Source: Pyricularia pennisetigena
Lineage: Eukaryota; Ascomycota; Sordariomycetes; Magnaporthales; Pyriculariaceae
Assembly (NCBI RefSeq): GCF_004337985.1
Contig: NC_043744.1
Location: forward strand, 560,730-624,729
Direction: 5' to 3'
DNA: 64,000 bases
The notes below the pieces were generated by a model. The model made no database searches. It was given only the letters and a program-made list of their open reading frames with translations, and had not been told where the DNA came from. The position numbers were made by a program, and so were the translations under genes. Below, one piece after another: positions 31,538 to 44,679 of this stretch; within the stretch, counting starts at the first letter, position 1; every line of letters starts with the position of its first letter.

Positions 31538-32952
31538 TCAACCGGTGCCCCCGTTGCTACTTTGGATAGTTGCAGCTAACGCATTATCAGAAGGCTGCGC
31601 CTGTTGAGAGTTATCTGGTCTCGTGTGTTTGGTCTTTTCCTCGTCTGCGGAACTAGTGTCCTGCTTTTTTTGTGATTCTAAACCTTCAACCTGTGTCGAA
31701 CTGGATCGTTCCAACTTGTCCCTGTCTCCCGTGCTTGGGTCCTCAGGCTTGGACTCATCGGAGATTGTCGTCTCACCCGAAGACTTCCCGGTAGCCTTGG
31801 TAATCTCACCATCTCCCGGTTTGCTGGAAGTATCATCAACGGCAGCGGTTTCCAGTCCCAGGTTTATCCGGTCGACAACCTCGGCCAGCTTGCGCATGTC
31901 TTCGTCGGGATCAGAGTCGCTACTGTCATCCGAGTAGCCGCCTTGTTCATCATCCTTTGCAGCAATCTGGCGCTCGGCCTCAGCGTCACCGACAACCGAC
32001 CTCCAAAGATTCTCCAGCTCATCCCGCCAGCCCAGCAGATCCGCAAGCCTCCGTACGCCTGCATCGCATGAACCAAGCTCCACTACATCATCTGGTCTGG
32101 TTCCAATCTGACCGACGCGCACCTTGTTGAGCAAGAGTCGCGGAGATCCACGAGGAACCAGCTCCGGAAGACCAGCAAACGGGTAAACCGTTAAGCTCGT
32201 GCCGATTATGATGGCAAGGTCCGAGTCTGCAACCAGATGACACTTCTCGCTGAAAGTTCTGGGCAGTGGCTCCCCAAAGAACACAATGTTTGGCTTCACG
32301 AGTCCGTTGCAGCTGGCGCACCGCGGCACGATCTCCTTCTCGACGTGAAGCAGCATTTCGTCATCCGGGAACGGTTCTTTGCATTCGATGCAACTTTGCG
32401 TCGCAAAACTGCCGTGCGCTTCGATGATTTTATCTGCGGGCACACCAGCCTGCCTTTCGAGGCAGTCAATGTTTTGTGTAAAGTTCATTTGTAACAAACC
32501 CTTTCTAGACAGGAGCGCAATAAATGCATGAGATATCGTTGGCTGGAACTTGCCCGGGTACAGCTCTTTTGCTAGCACATAGAAGGGCTCGGGGCGATCG
32601 CGGAAGAATGATATGTCAAAGACGGCTTCGGGTTCGGGAAGTTTCAATCGCTCCAGGTTCGAGTAGAGGCCGGTGCCAGGAGATCTAAAGTCAGGAACTG
32701 CAAAAAAGACAAAAAGGATCACACGTAATCCATGACAATCAGTATGGCGAAAGGCAATACCGGTCAGGTGGCAGGGTTTCACCTACTTCCAGCAGCCGTC
32801 GAGATGCCAGCGCCCGTCATAACAGTAATGCGCTTTACCTTTCCGGATTTGATGTAGTCGGCGACAGCTTCAAGGGTTCGCGATTCCAAAGTCTGGGGGG
32901 TCGCCGGTTCCCGCGAACCGAGGCCGAAGGGATTAAAGCCAAATAGTGACAT
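31538..32952 (-). CDS. HST2: Sirtuin, NAD-dependent protein deacetylase (Hst2-like)
   Basis: Two exons, 32952-32787 and 32697-31538, give 441 residues. ATG 32952 is the first after an in-frame stop. Splicing restores [22 protein letters not shown], the NAD-binding signature (residues 46-67). TQNIDCLERQAG follows near 129, then catalytic H150 in EAHGS, the zinc ligands C158, C161, C182 and C185, GEPLP near 197, and IIGTSLTVYPFAGLP near 219. The FDISFFRDRPEPFYVLAKELYPG segment is the class I (Sir2/Hst2/SIRT1-3) helical insert, and the short N-terminus fits Hst2 rather than Sir2. Hst2 removes acetyl groups, notably from H4K16, and shuttles between cytoplasm and nucleus. Residues 290-441 form an unusually long, acidic, Ser/Asp/Glu-rich disordered tail. 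Confidence 0.92.
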
Positions 32953-33665
32953 GTCGGCACCCCACTGAATGGCTTTGAGCAGGAAGGTCGTGATGCCAAC
33001 CCTTGAGGCCCTTGTTGTAACTTCTGCGGCCTGTTATTGCTGAGGGGCTGTGATATCACAGGCTTGTCTACGTAGGTAGATTGCGCGCGACTAAAAGGGT
33101 CCTGGTGTGTCGGATGTTTCCATAGGGCTGAAGATTGTTGTCGTTAAGTGCCAGCGGCATGGGTATGGTTTCAATCCGACGACCAAGACAAAATACATGG
33201 GTAGATTAGAGAGAGGTACTTTACGATAGTAGGTTGAGCCGCCAAGTACCCCGCATTTGTCCTTGGTTGGTTGGTTCCTGTAATAATTAATTACAACCAG
33301 TAATCAATCTTTACAGAGTCAGTGGTTCCTCAGTGCCAACACTGGCTTTGGTGAATTGATTTAAAAAATAGACATGTCAACCTAGCCCGCTGAGTACAAG
33401 CAACAAACACGACGAAAGGGAGTAAAAAAAAAAAAAAAAAATCGCTGCAAAAGAACGCCCGCCCCATCACACCAACGCGATGGATGCATCATTACGTGTG
33501 TATGCTGCCAATATGACGTGTACTAAAGCGACCAAGATTTTAAGAGGGATCACTACTTCCAAACTCATCTTCAAACTGCCTCGCCTTTTTGCTTCTTGGT
33601 CTCTCTACATGTGTATAGTACAAACAGAACAAACAGTGCCCTCACCTACAAACCACGGGTCAACA
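32953..33665. other. Intergenic region
   Basis: This is promoter DNA of the sirtuin gene and the 3' flank of SEC7, with an A-run at about 33425-33441. No gene is recognised. Confidence 0.45.
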
Positions 33666-36600
33666 CTATTGACCACCCCTCCCCATAAACCTCGAACTGG
33701 CATCGCCACTCTCCACCTCAACCGATGGACTGTGCCCCCCGCCGCCGCCTTCGGTTGACATGGTCAAGACGCTGTCGCTCCTATTATGACCACGATGATT
33801 GTGCGTTGACGAGGTTGCCATCCCTTCAATACCGAGCTCGTACTCGCCCACCCTGCGCAGCACAAGCAGCAGGGCCGACCTCAGTTCGCCACTCAGCTCC
33901 TTGGCGACGAGATCGACAACGAGCGGATAAAACGCTTTGGCGTGATTGCGGAACGCCGGTTCGGGGAGTGCCGCGTAGCCTTCCAGTACGTCCACTACGA
34001 CTGGCCGCCATGCCAATATGTTTCTATGCTGGCTTTCTTCTTCAAGTGATATGTAGCCGCGAATGATGTCCTTGCAAAGCGGCACAAGAGCATTCTCTAC
34101 GTCTGACTTGCTCTCCCTACGCCCAGGCGCCTGGTCCGTAAACATGCGGAACAGTATGGCAATATATGTGGCTGCAGAGCCGCTTTCCTGTTTGAGCAGG
34201 TTGGGCGGCTGTTTCATAAAGCCTTCACGCCAAAGTCGCATGCGCAACTCCTTGTCGTTGTTGAAACGTCGTGCAAAGAGGAACGACTTCTTGAGCAGGC
34301 CCATCAGCCGTAGAAGTTCAGAGGATGGGATCTGCGCGTACACGGCCTCATTGCTAAAAAGTTCGTTGACCGTCTCAATCATCAAAAGCTGTAGTACGCA
34401 GCGCGAGATGATGCGATTGAAGAAGCGACGTCGCGCAGCTGTAACCACAACCGGCTGCTGCTGCAGATGAGAAGACGGCTTGTAGTCTTCCAGCACGGGC
34501 GACGGCACATTGTCTGTTGCTGCTGCCGCTTCCGCCGCCGCCTGTGAGGGATGAGCTGTTGGTGTCTTGAGAGGATCCTCCCCGGCTTCGGCTGAGGTAT
34601 CCACAGCAGACTCGCCGTCGGACAAGTATCCATTCTCTTCACTGCCATTGATCTTCAATGACTTCTCGTCCAACTTGGGCGATTCCGGCCCCGGGCTCAG
34701 TGGACCACCAAAATCAAGACCACTGGGAGGTGGCGAGAGCGACAAAGATGCGGTTGAGTTGATGGTTGTTGCAGAGAACAGTTGATAGGCCGTCGTCCGC
34801 TCAAAGAGCTCGCAAAATGCACCAACAATTTTGGCCCAATGCTCAGGCGTAAACTTGGTCACATTCTGGAGGATTAGCTGCTGCAGGCAATTGCTGCCTA
34901 TCCTTGCTATCGTATCGTTCTCTTGACAGATACAAAGTGCAAGTAGCTCCAAGAACCTGTCAAGCATATACTCGAGGGCATCGAAATAGTGGGTGAAGAG
35001 TGTGATCATGTTGCGTAGAGCCTGGATCATCGTCGTAGAAAGCCAGACCGAAAGTTCCTCATGGTTGAGGACGTTGGACATCTCAGGACGTGATCGGAGC
35101 ACCATAAAGATTGGATACAACTGCTGCCTCCACAACGTGTCCCAGAACTCTGGAGGGAAATCTCCACCGTAGCGGAGAAGCGCCTCGAAGAAATAGTTGA
35201 GCGCATTGGAGCGCACCTCCAGGTCCTCGCCCGTCATGAGAACGTCGTGGAAGGCAAAGAGCACAGGGAACCAGAAAGCCTCCTCGATCGAAGTCCGACT
35301 CTGACCGGGAGATTTTATGGGGGATTCGATGGTACCAGCTTCCTTGAGCTGGTTGTTGGATGTGTACTTGCGTGACAGCGGACACTCAGGGGCCTTGAGC
35401 ATACGCGGAATAATCGACTTGAGTGTTTCCATTGCCTGCAAGCTTTTCTTCTGGAACTTCATATTCTTGGAGAACTCAGTCAGGCACACAATCAGGTCGG
35501 TGAAGGCTCCCTGGGAAATCACAACTCCAAACCGCGTCTTGTAGACGTGCGAGACGTTCTCATATGCCATACTGACAATGCTTTCGGATGGATCCCTTGC
35601 TGCAACGGTAAATACGCCAAACATGGTCCGCCAACCGGACCTAATGTTCTCACCCCTTGCCTGGATCATCTGAATTAGGCAGCGCAGAACCATGTCCTTG
35701 ACGCGAATATTATTCGAATTGGACATGACGTGTTCGAATGGCTTTAGGAAGTCCTTCTGGAATTTGAAGCCCGGCAACTCTTCAATCTCCATAAAGCGCA
35801 TGGAGAGCTGTCTCAACGAATCTAACGCGAAGAAAACAATGGCTTCATTGATGTGGCAGCCGACGTTATTGAAGTGATCCCCTAGGACATCCCAGATTGT
35901 GGTCCACTCAAAGCGCACTCGCGTCATGTTGTAGTAGCTGATCTCGACAATCTTTTGGAGGCTGTACATTCGAGGCTGGTCGTTGGAGCCTGAGACCTTG
36001 ATCTCGTCCCAACTTACTTCTGTCAGAGCTCGCGCAAAGTGCCCGATCGCCTCTCCGTTCAGATTTGCCGTATTGGTGAAGATCCTATCCATACTCTTGA
36101 TCATCTCGTCCGACAGGATCTCATAAGCAATATCCGTGTTGAGGCCGTGAGTAGCAGTATTGGAACGCCGTCTTTGACGCTTAACGGCTGCCGATTTCCT
36201 GGCGTCACTAGCATTATCTCGTGCCGGTGGCTGGAACCTTGCCTTTGACACGTCGGGCACCGAGTTTGCATCTACTCCTCCCGCCATCAGTTGCAACCTC
36301 TCCAGTTGACTGACACACATCAAGATATCCTTCCAAGATTGCCTGAGATAGTTTCCTTCTGTGTAGCCAAGCTCTAGGAGTACTCGAAGCGCCTCTAAAT
36401 TCTTGGCGAACACCTCTTGTGGGTTATTGAGATTTGCAGTGTTCTTGACTGCCGAGATAAACGCCTCTCGAGGCGTTGGCAGATCAAAAAAGCAAGCAAT
36501 CTTGATGGCCAGCTTCATGCCTTCAAGGCACAGCTTGATCACCTCGAGATTAAGTGCCTTTTGGAGTTGGCTAGACAACGCTGAAAAGAAAGACATCCAT

Positions 36601-39366
36601 GTAACGTCAAACATGGGTCCTACATGCTTGAACGAGGTTGCTGGAATGAACTTGATGCCCGCCATCTCGGCGTTCCGGCGCTGGCTCTTGAAAAGGTTCT
36701 TGAAAAGCTGCTCTGAGCGAAGCGAAATTTCCTCCGACTGCTGTACATATGCCTCTCTCTGGTAGTCTCTACTCGAGAAGGCTTGGCCGATGCCCGCAGC
36801 AATACCGGTCGCTGGAGGTGGGACGGTACCAGCAGCGGCGGCGGCTTGCCTCTCGCTAGTGAGAACGATCTCGTTGGAGGCAATCTCGTCGTAAATACTA
36901 TTGAGATATTCCTCTGGGAGATCGGCGTTGTCGTTGATGCCTCGGTTGTTCTTGATGAAGTCTTCCTTGGACATGCGCTTGGCTATTTTGCTACTGTGAA
37001 GGTCAGTGTTGAGTAGGATGACTGAGTAAGCCAACACATATGCCGTGTCGGCGTTGGCAAACGCGTTGGGGTTACCCATTACGTATCGATTGGCAAACTT
37101 CAACATGAACCGATCAATCTTCTGCGCCTCACCGGGCAAACGGAACGATTGCAGGAACTGCCGTAAGGCATCCACGAAACGTCGTTTGGTAAAGTCCATG
37201 GTGTCCACGAAGGCATGCATAATCTCGATATTTTTGGGTTCTCCTTCACCCAGATATTCTCCAAGCTGCGCCTTGTCCAGACGCTCTTCCTGGATTAGGA
37301 AGTTGGCAATGTCTTCTGGATGATCACTTGCGATGAAACCCTCTTTGAGCAAGAGTGCAATGCCCTTTTTGGGTTTGAAATTGAAGACTTTGATAGCGTT
37401 CGTCATCGCCGTCTTGCGTGCCTTTTCCTTCTCGAGATGTTCAGGATCATCGTCAATCACTGGTGTTGATGGTAAGGCTGGCGTGTCGCCCCTGGAGAGA
37501 CCTTCGCTGTACGAAGGATCGATGGAATCCCTTGCATCGTCGAGGGATGACCTCCTCTCGGACTCGTTTATTGCGCCCGCATTACCATCTGGACGGCCCG
37601 ACTGGGACCAGTTGACGAGTGACCGAAGTGCTTCAACTAGGGAGTCAAGAGACATACGCTTGATTGCATATTCTCTTGGTATATCGGACTCGGTTTCGTT
37701 CTGGGGCGCAATCTGGGTGGCGGACAACGGAGGCGGCATTGCCCCTTTCGTCTGCCAGTCCGTTGCTTGGTTCCCTTTAGAGTGCCTCTCCTCGAAAAGC
37801 TGCTCCTGTGCAGGGGTGATTGCCACCGGCGCCGTTGCAAACCTGGACAGATCCTCAATGAGTGACTGGAAAATGTTGTCGACATTACGGTCACAGTCGT
37901 AGTTGAGATAGACCTCGACTAGCGCTCGTGGATCCGCGCAAAGCCGGTTAAGAATACCGACAAAGTATAGCTTCTGCGAGAGCGGCGCAGTCTTCCTCGC
38001 CAGCAATGCTAGGTAAATTTCGTTCAAGACGACCTCTATCTCTTTCTGTGAGGGTTTTGTTAGAAACACGGGTTGTTTTAGTCAGCCCTAGCGGCAGCGT
38101 AATATCACCGCTTACCTTGAAAGATGCCCTCATAAACTTTAGGATCAACCAGAAAACCTCGCAGGTCACGTCAAAGACCTTATCTACAGAACTTGCGCCG
38201 TTCCTGGTGATACTAAGACAGAGGTAGTACTTGATGGCTTCCAGAAAACTTGTCGGCTCGTTGTTCTTGGTGTTTGTGATGGTACATAATGGCGAGACAA
38301 AAACTGCAATGTTGCTGTGTAATAATGTATGTATCAGATGAAGAGAGATTAATTTTGACCTCATCGCTTGGCCTCTGAGGTCGTAGAGCTGATCTTGGGA
38401 GAGGACTTTGGTAGAGAGATTGCAGAAGGACCGGAAAACGAGGTATGCATCACGAATGTACACCTCGTCTTCCGCATCCAGTGCTTCCGGACTGTCATCC
38501 AGCGAGGCATCCCCTTGTGTGTTTTCCGAGATGGATCTTGCCACTCTCTTTGCCGGCTTGACCTGGCTAACCATGGTCGGCCCATCTCCCAGTCCCGAAT
38601 CATCGAAGTTCTTCATCTTCTCGAGGTCCTTGATCGTGAGCTTGGCGTCTTCGTCGCGCCTCTCCACCGGAGTCTCTCCGCCCGCGTCTGAGTCCACTTC
38701 TCGATCGTCATCGTCAGCGGAAGGAGCAGAGGATCCATTGATCGATTCTTGGACCTCGAGAGTGAGCTTGCTGGAACTCTGGGCCAGTCTAGAAAGGTGG
38801 AGTCTTGACTCTTTCATGTGCAACCTTGTCTTTACCCTCTCGAACACTGTTCCAGCCATCTGCGTCAATGTGCCCTGTGCCACTTGCTGATTTACAGGAC
38901 TCCTCGAGAGAAGGAAGACATTGTAGACCTGGCGGACGGCTTTGAGCAGACCTGCACCATGCACAATGATCTTGTCGTTGAGCACAGCGGCCAACAGAGA
39001 CTTGACTATTTGCAATTGCACATCAGCGTGCGTGGTCTCGCCTTGAAAACAATCGCATATAGTATCAATGGCGCGCTCGATGAGGGGTGCGCGTTCGGTC
39101 GAACCCTCTTGAGAGGATAACTGTGAGAAGTAGGATGACGATGTGAGCTTTCCAATGGAGTCAAGTGCGTTGGTGATTAAAGGAACGCTCCCAGACTTGG
39201 TGGCCAGCTGTAATGGTGCGAATATGACTTCAGGGTCTGGTAGCTGTGGGTCGCTCTCTTTGATGGCTGCCAGAGCGGTTTGCACCGATTCTGAGAGTTG
39301 TTTGTTGCGATGAGAGTCCTTGGCTATCGTCTCTAGAGACGATACCACAAATTGGAGGGAAGCCAT
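33666..39366 (-). CDS. SEC7: Sec7 guanine-nucleotide exchange factor for ARF GTPases
   Basis: Two exons, 39366-38116 and 38045-33666, separated by one 70-nt intron (GTAAGC..CACAG, phase 0), give 1,876 residues, the size of yeast Sec7/human BIG proteins. An upstream frame begins only with GTG. The N-terminal DCB/HUS region includes ISLHLIHTLLH and the HUS-box-like YLNYDCDRNVDNIFQ. The catalytic Sec7 domain spans about residues 625-815, with the glutamic finger E at about 723 (FRLPGEAQKIDR) and the ARF-binding YSVILLNTDLHS. HDS repeats fill the C-terminal half (DSLRQLSMRFMEIEELPGFKFQKDF region). It activates ARF at the trans-Golgi for vesicle budding and is essential in yeast. It is divergent from the PDH E2 gene. 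Confidence 0.95.
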
Positions 39367-40655
39367 GGCGAAGCTTGTGTCTAAGGGTCTGTATAATGAA
39401 CGTATCGAAGCACCGAGGTCGAGGCGAGCAGCCACAGGCCCGGAAACACGGGCAGAGGAGCTATACCTCGCGGAATCGGTAGCTCGGAGGGAACGGCACC
39501 GATTTGATGCGTAGCAGGGACGCTTTCCGCGGGGAGTTACGATGCACTCAGTTCGGCCGGGGCATTCTTCCGGGTGCCAGTGGGCTGGCGGGTAAATCTG
39601 CTGCAGGTTCGGCTCCTTACCGGACCGCTACGGCACGTTGGTTGTCGTCGAGGGGGGTAATGTCGTGAATTACGTGGTATTAAGGATCTCGTTGTTCCCA
39701 TCTGGAGTTGATGACAGCGCAACCATTCACAATCGTTGATCCGCTCCTGACACTGGGGCCCCACACAATTGACGAGGGTAGTACTGCACCCAAAAGGCAA
39801 AGGCTAGGATTTGTGGCTGTGTCCTTAATTCGATGTGTTGGCAGTTCTGTCTCTTGCGGCTGACCCAGGCATGAGTGAATTTAAGCCACACCATGCACCA
39901 TGGTCACCGGAGTCCGGTCGGACAGTCCCTGAATTGTACTCCTGTTGCTGCTGATGAGCTACGCCATGCACGGTTCCTTGGCTTATCTTTAGCAAGGTAC
40001 CATACCTTCACTCTAGCTTGGAAAACTTGTGAAATTCTCATCAATTCAGTCCATTAGCTTCCATTGCTACTCTACATTGACACGCCGAAAAGAAAAAGTT
40101 GCCCATCAGACCAGAACTCAAGCTCAGCCAATTATGCAAGTTTATATTCTCAAGAGCACAGTATCATGCGCAAAGTATGGCATGCCGTGATTCTGACATC
40201 TGCGCAGTCTTATGCCATCCAATTATATCATTTTAAAGATGACTGGTTCGGATCAAACTGTGTCCTGTTGCTCGCGCTGTGCTGTAATGTATAGTGCAGG
40301 GAAGCAAAAGTTGCTTGCGTCCGAGTCTTGGTGTGGCTGTCAGGTACGAATCGCTAGTCTGAAGGTATCAAAGATACCTGAGCATGAGTGGGTACATTAG
40401 TGGGTCATTTTCGCCCAAATAGGCTTAGTCTTCGGAAGCTTCCCAACGCTCAACGTACTCAATGATCCAGGCCAAAAAATTTGAGAGCTGGAAGAGCGAT
40501 TGAGCGAGGCCAAGGAAATCATTCTCTTTTTGTTCACTCCGTTTCTCCAGTCTGAAAACCGGGCTTTCGACGAGATTTTTCAATCCGAAGCTTGTCTCAA
40601 GACTCTCAAGACCTAGCTTGGCCCCGCAAGTCCTTTCTTTATTCACATATACACA
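39367..40655. promoter_or_regulatory. Divergent promoter region of SEC7 and PDH E2
   Basis: 1.29 kb between two divergent housekeeping genes. Short open frames occur but none has family motifs or splice support. No RNA gene or repeat is recognised. Confidence 0.5.
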
Positions 40656-42146
40656 ATGTTCGCCCCGATCCTCAGGAGGCGTGCCCTCCAGAAGGCCAGC
40701 AGCTTGCGATATGTCACCCCGGCGCTGACAAGATGGTACGCGTCGTACCCGCCACACACCGTCGTGAAGATGCCGGCACTATCGCCTACGATGACGGCCG
40801 GCAACATTGGGGCCTGGCACAAGAAGCCCGGTGACAACATCGCTCCGGGCGACGTCCTAGTTGAGATTGAGACCGACAAGGCCCAGATGGACTTTGAGTT
40901 TCAGGAGGAAGGTGTTCTTGCCAAGGTCCTGAAGGAAACAGGCGAGAAGGACATTGCAGTCGGGAACGTAGGTTCATGAAAAGCCTTTGGGCTTCTTGGG
41001 GGGCGGGCATACACTGTCGTTTTAATCTGTTGGTGGCCTTGCTAACCGACACTCTCGTTGCAGCCGATCGCCGTTCTGGTTGAGGAGGGCACTGACGTCA
41101 AGGCTTTCGAGAACTTCACCCTTGAGGATGCCGGTGGTGAGGCTCCAGCCTCATCTCCGCCGAAAGAGGAGAAGAACGTTGAGGAGTCCTCGAAAGCCGC
41201 CTCTGCCCCGACACCGACCCCAGCCCCCGAACCTGAAAACACCAAGTCGAGCGGCAAGCTGCAGAATGCTCTTGACCGCGAGCCCTACGCTGAGCCAGCG
41301 GCGAAGCGTCTCGCCATTGAAAAGGGAATCAAGCTCGATGGCGTGAAGGGCTCCGGCAAAAATGGCAAGATCACGGTCGAGGATGTTAAGAAGCTGGGCT
41401 CAAGTGGCCCTGCGGCGGCTGTCGCTGCAGGACCCGCCGGTGCTCTCTATGAGGACATTCCCATCAGCAACATGCGCAAGACAATTGCCAACCGTCTCAA
41501 GGAGTCCGTCTCCGAGAACCCTCATTACTTCGTTTCCTCGTCTATGTCTGTCTCCAAGCTCCTTAAGCTGCGTCAGGCCCTCAACAGCTCGTCCGAGGGC
41601 AAGTACAAGCTCAGTGTCAACGACTTCCTGATCAAGGCCATCGCTGTTGCATCCAAGAAGGTGCCGCAGGTCAACTCTTCGTGGCGTGACGGCGTCATTC
41701 GTCAGTTCAACACTGTTGATGTCTCCGTTGCTGTCTCCACCCCATCTGGCCTGATTACTCCCATTGTCAAGGCTGTCGAAACCAAGGGTCTGGAGAGCAT
41801 TTCCGCTTCGGTCAAGGAGCTGGCCAAGCGCGCTCGTGACAACAAGCTCAAGCCCGATGAGTACCAGGGCGGCACCATCTCCATCTCCAACATGGGCATG
41901 AACACGGCCGTCGAGCGCTTTACCGCCGTCATCAACCCGCCGCATGCTGCCATACTCGCCATCGGCACCACCAAGAAGGTTGCTGTGCCAGTCGAGAGCG
42001 AGGATGGTACTACTGGTGTCAAGTGGGAAGATCAGATCGTCATCACTGGTAGCTTTGATCACAAGGTTATTGACGGTGCCGTCGGTGCCGAATGGATGAA
42101 GGAGCTCAAGACGGTTGTTGAGAACCCTCTGCAGCTCCTTCTGTAG
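40656..42146 (+). CDS. LAT1: Pyruvate dehydrogenase E2 (dihydrolipoyllysine acetyltransferase)
   Basis: Two exons, 40656-40967 and 41064-42146 (phase 0, branch GCTAAC), give 464 residues. Residues 1-30 are an Arg-rich, acid-free mitochondrial presequence. One lipoyl domain follows (about 34-112) with the modified lysine K75 in [12 protein letters not shown]. Then come an Ala/Pro-rich linker, a peripheral-subunit-binding domain ([19 protein letters not shown], near 177), a second flexible linker, and the catalytic acetyltransferase domain to the C-terminus. The active-site motif DHKVIDG lies at 436-442 with His437. A single lipoyl domain and the PALSPTMT motif are typical of fungal PDH E2 and separate it from the 2-oxoglutarate enzyme. 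It transfers acetyl groups to CoA in the mitochondrial matrix. Confidence 0.96.
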
Positions 42147-43390
42147 AGGAGGAGGGGGGATTTGAGAAGTGTTTGGGGCCATTTATCGGCTGAGTACGTG
42201 TTCAGAACGAGCGTGATGCCTGCGACAGCACGGTAATGGCTTGGTGGATTGTTCCTAGAACATATGTATCAATAATGGCACTGGGAGTAAATGCGGCATT
42301 TGCTTTATCGAAGTCACAAACGGGCTATAAGGGGCCCTGCGAATCTATCAGCTTTTCTCTTTTGTGTTTAGACTGAGCTCTTCAATATGTGATCAATTAA
42401 TTGGGAGTTAAATGTCCATGTATTAGACGCCTCTACACGCTCTCAGGCACTTGATCAAGATTTTTACTGCTTGGGTTGTGCTGAATCTGGTGAGCCAAAA
42501 AATCTTCATGGACCGTCGAAAGCCTTACTGTGAAAAGGGACACTGATATCGACTTGCGCCAGGCTAGTCAACGACCATCTTCGCGCAGATTGGGATCTGG
42601 TTGACTGGGGAGGACATTTCAACTTCCTTGCCTCCATGCGAATATGAGCCTTCTTTTACACGCCAAGTGTGCAAGACGCGACAGGCAATCGGTTTATTAA
42701 TCACTCAGGCCGGGTACAATAACACAATATTCTATTAGGGTACGATATCCATTGGAAACTGTCAAGTCTTCTGGTGCAAGTATCGGAGTTATTTGTGCTA
42801 GTTGCCAAGGACAACGATAACTGCAAGTGCCAGAAATCTCTTCCCGTTATCGTGCTAGTTTATGCCGGCGTTGTGAATTTCATAGAAGCATGAACTACCG
42901 AGCACTATCAGGCTGTCGACGTGGGTTTTGGCTTGATCAAGTGCCCATCCGAAATTTTCAAGCTTACGAGGGAGTCCAGGCGAATTCCCAACACATCCGG
43001 ACTTATAGCAAGGGCAATGATGCTAATGGTATCCATATAAACAGCTAATCCCGGCTGGTAGTACCCCCTCCATCTAGACTTGCAATGCCCTCTTTAATAG
43101 TTGGGTCGAGGGCCGAGGTACTGGATTGACTCCTGCTCGGACTATTCGTGTCAACCGCGACGCATTGAGCAGACCATACTTCAACATCACACGCATCGTA
43201 TTATTGTACCGTAAAAAACTAAACATACAATTGGTATTTTGAAAGTGCTAAATATGGTTTCTTTGTTCTTCAGTCCCAAACTCATGACTTCTACAGCATC
43301 CCCCTTTCTCGGCTCGAAGGCTATTGTTATGCAAGCCAAAGTTGCCCATATCGAATATTCATACGGCATGACGAACCTTGCTGCGCATAA
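42147..43390. other. Intergenic region between convergent genes
   Basis: 1.24 kb with no recognised gene, RNA or repeat. Open frames at 42827-43048 and 43239-43532 lack motifs, and the second overlaps the coding sequence of the minus-strand gene. Confidence 0.45.
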
Positions 43391-43912
43391 CTACTGGTCC
43401 ACTTTCTTCGCATCACCGCCGCCAAAAAGACCTCCGACTGCACCGCCGACAGCCTTTCCCCCGTCTACAACACCGCCCGCAACAGCACTTCCACCCTGCG
43501 ATAACTTCCCAGTCACACCCGTGGAGTCGTAGTTGCCGTCCTCGTCCTTGCCCTTGCGCTCGAAACGGTTAAGCCCCTCCTTGGACACTATGTCGCCGAC
43601 AGGGCGTGCCAGACCGTCTTTTCCAAGCTGATCGCCGACCGTGTTGTTGATGCCATCTTGAAGGGTATCGACTTGCTTCACACCCGTGACCTTTGTCTTA
43701 GACAGGTTGTCTGTTATAGTAGGGGAAACAGTGAGATAGTTGTTAGACTGTGTCGCGCCGAAATGGAAAGTAATGGGACGCACATGGCTGGACTTACCCT
43801 TGGTTGTGTAACTTGCTTTGTTGTCCTTGGTAAAATAACTCAGAAACATGTCCTCGAGCCAAGGCACCCACTTCTCGTACTGCTCGTTATATGTCTTCTT
43901 GACAGACTCCAT
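43391..43912 (-). CDS. Small hydrophilic Gly-rich hypothetical protein
   Basis: Two exons, 43912-43798 and 43710-43391 (donor GTAAGT, branch TCTAAC, acceptor TATAACAG), give 144 residues. An unspliced frame is also open (173 residues), but the consensus splice signals and the better junction TTKDNLSKTKVTGV favour removal of the 87-nt intron. The N-terminus has an aromatic patch (QYEKWVPWLEDMFLSYF). The middle is polar with repeated Asp-Gly and Gly-Lys, and the end is a Gly-Ala-Val-rich helix-like stretch (GGVVDGGKAVGGAVGGLFGGG). It resembles small stress-induced hydrophilic proteins in character only. I know no named family, and it has no signal peptide. Confidence 0.6.
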   Translation of the reverse strand: MESVKKTYNEQYEKWVPWLEDMFLSYFTKDNKASYTTKGKSSHVRPITFHFGATQSNNYLTVSPTITDNLSKTKVTGVKQVDTLQDGINNTVGDQLGKDGLARPVGDIVSKEGLNRFERKGKDEDGNYDSTGVTGKLSQGGSAVAGGVVDGGKAVGGAVGGLFGGGDAKKVDQ

Positions 43913-44640
43913 AGTTTTATGTGCTTATACCCGTACTATATGATCAAAACAAATGTGTATCTGTACTGGTCTGATAGACTAAAATGGTCGACCCAAATGA
44001 CGACGTCGGCGCTATGATAGTATAGTGAAAAGGCAGGAAGTTTTGGAGGCAAAGGGCAGATGTGGCTGAGGATATGGGTGTAATAAGCTACCACCGCAGG
44101 GTATATAAGCGATATCTACCTTCAATTCCAAGGTCAGGAGCAATAGCCAAGGACCTAGAAATCAATGCTGTCAGAGGATGTGGCTGAATTCATGGTGCCA
44201 CTACGTCATCCTACTTTGGACCCGAACTTCGTCTCATAAGCCCAGCGACGCACATAGAACGAGCCAAGAAGTTGGCAGTTGGACAATTCGACTCTGGTAC
44301 GAGTTGGGCTTTTTTTAATAAGAATGCAATTGTATGAAATGTACCGTTATCCGTGGGAGGGCACTTCGACTCCCATAACCTCGAGTTCGCATAAACTTGG
44401 ATGTTTACTTGACTGGGTCCGTGGCATTTCGTCATTTTACGGCATTTCGTCATGCCAAATGTCGATCAATTCCCATTGCAGGATGAATACCCAGGGGTGT
44501 CGGCGCAACACGGTCAATTCAAAAGAAAGTGACCCACTGTCGACAATTGCTGACCGGCGATAAGAAGAGCCCAGTTCACATTTGGATTGATTTCATTCAC
44601 AGCATATTATGTTGTAGTTAACGTAGGCAAGCCAGCAAAA
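43913..44640. other. Intergenic region before the AT-rich block
   Basis: This is the promoter side of the Gly-rich gene. Base composition is still like the gene-rich part. No gene is recognised. It is the last ordinary DNA before the transposon block. Confidence 0.45.
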
Positions 44641-44679
44641 GTCATGGTTCTAAATCAAATTGACGATTGGGCCTAGTCT

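Noticed and set aside
38310..38362. Possible intron in the N-terminal part of SEC7
   Set aside because: The translated sequence there is typical of Sec7 proteins without interruption.
1..44600. Secondary-metabolite cluster, heterokaryon-incompatibility or defence system
   Set aside because: No synthase, NLR, HET, transporter set or cluster regulator is present. The genes are functionally unrelated.
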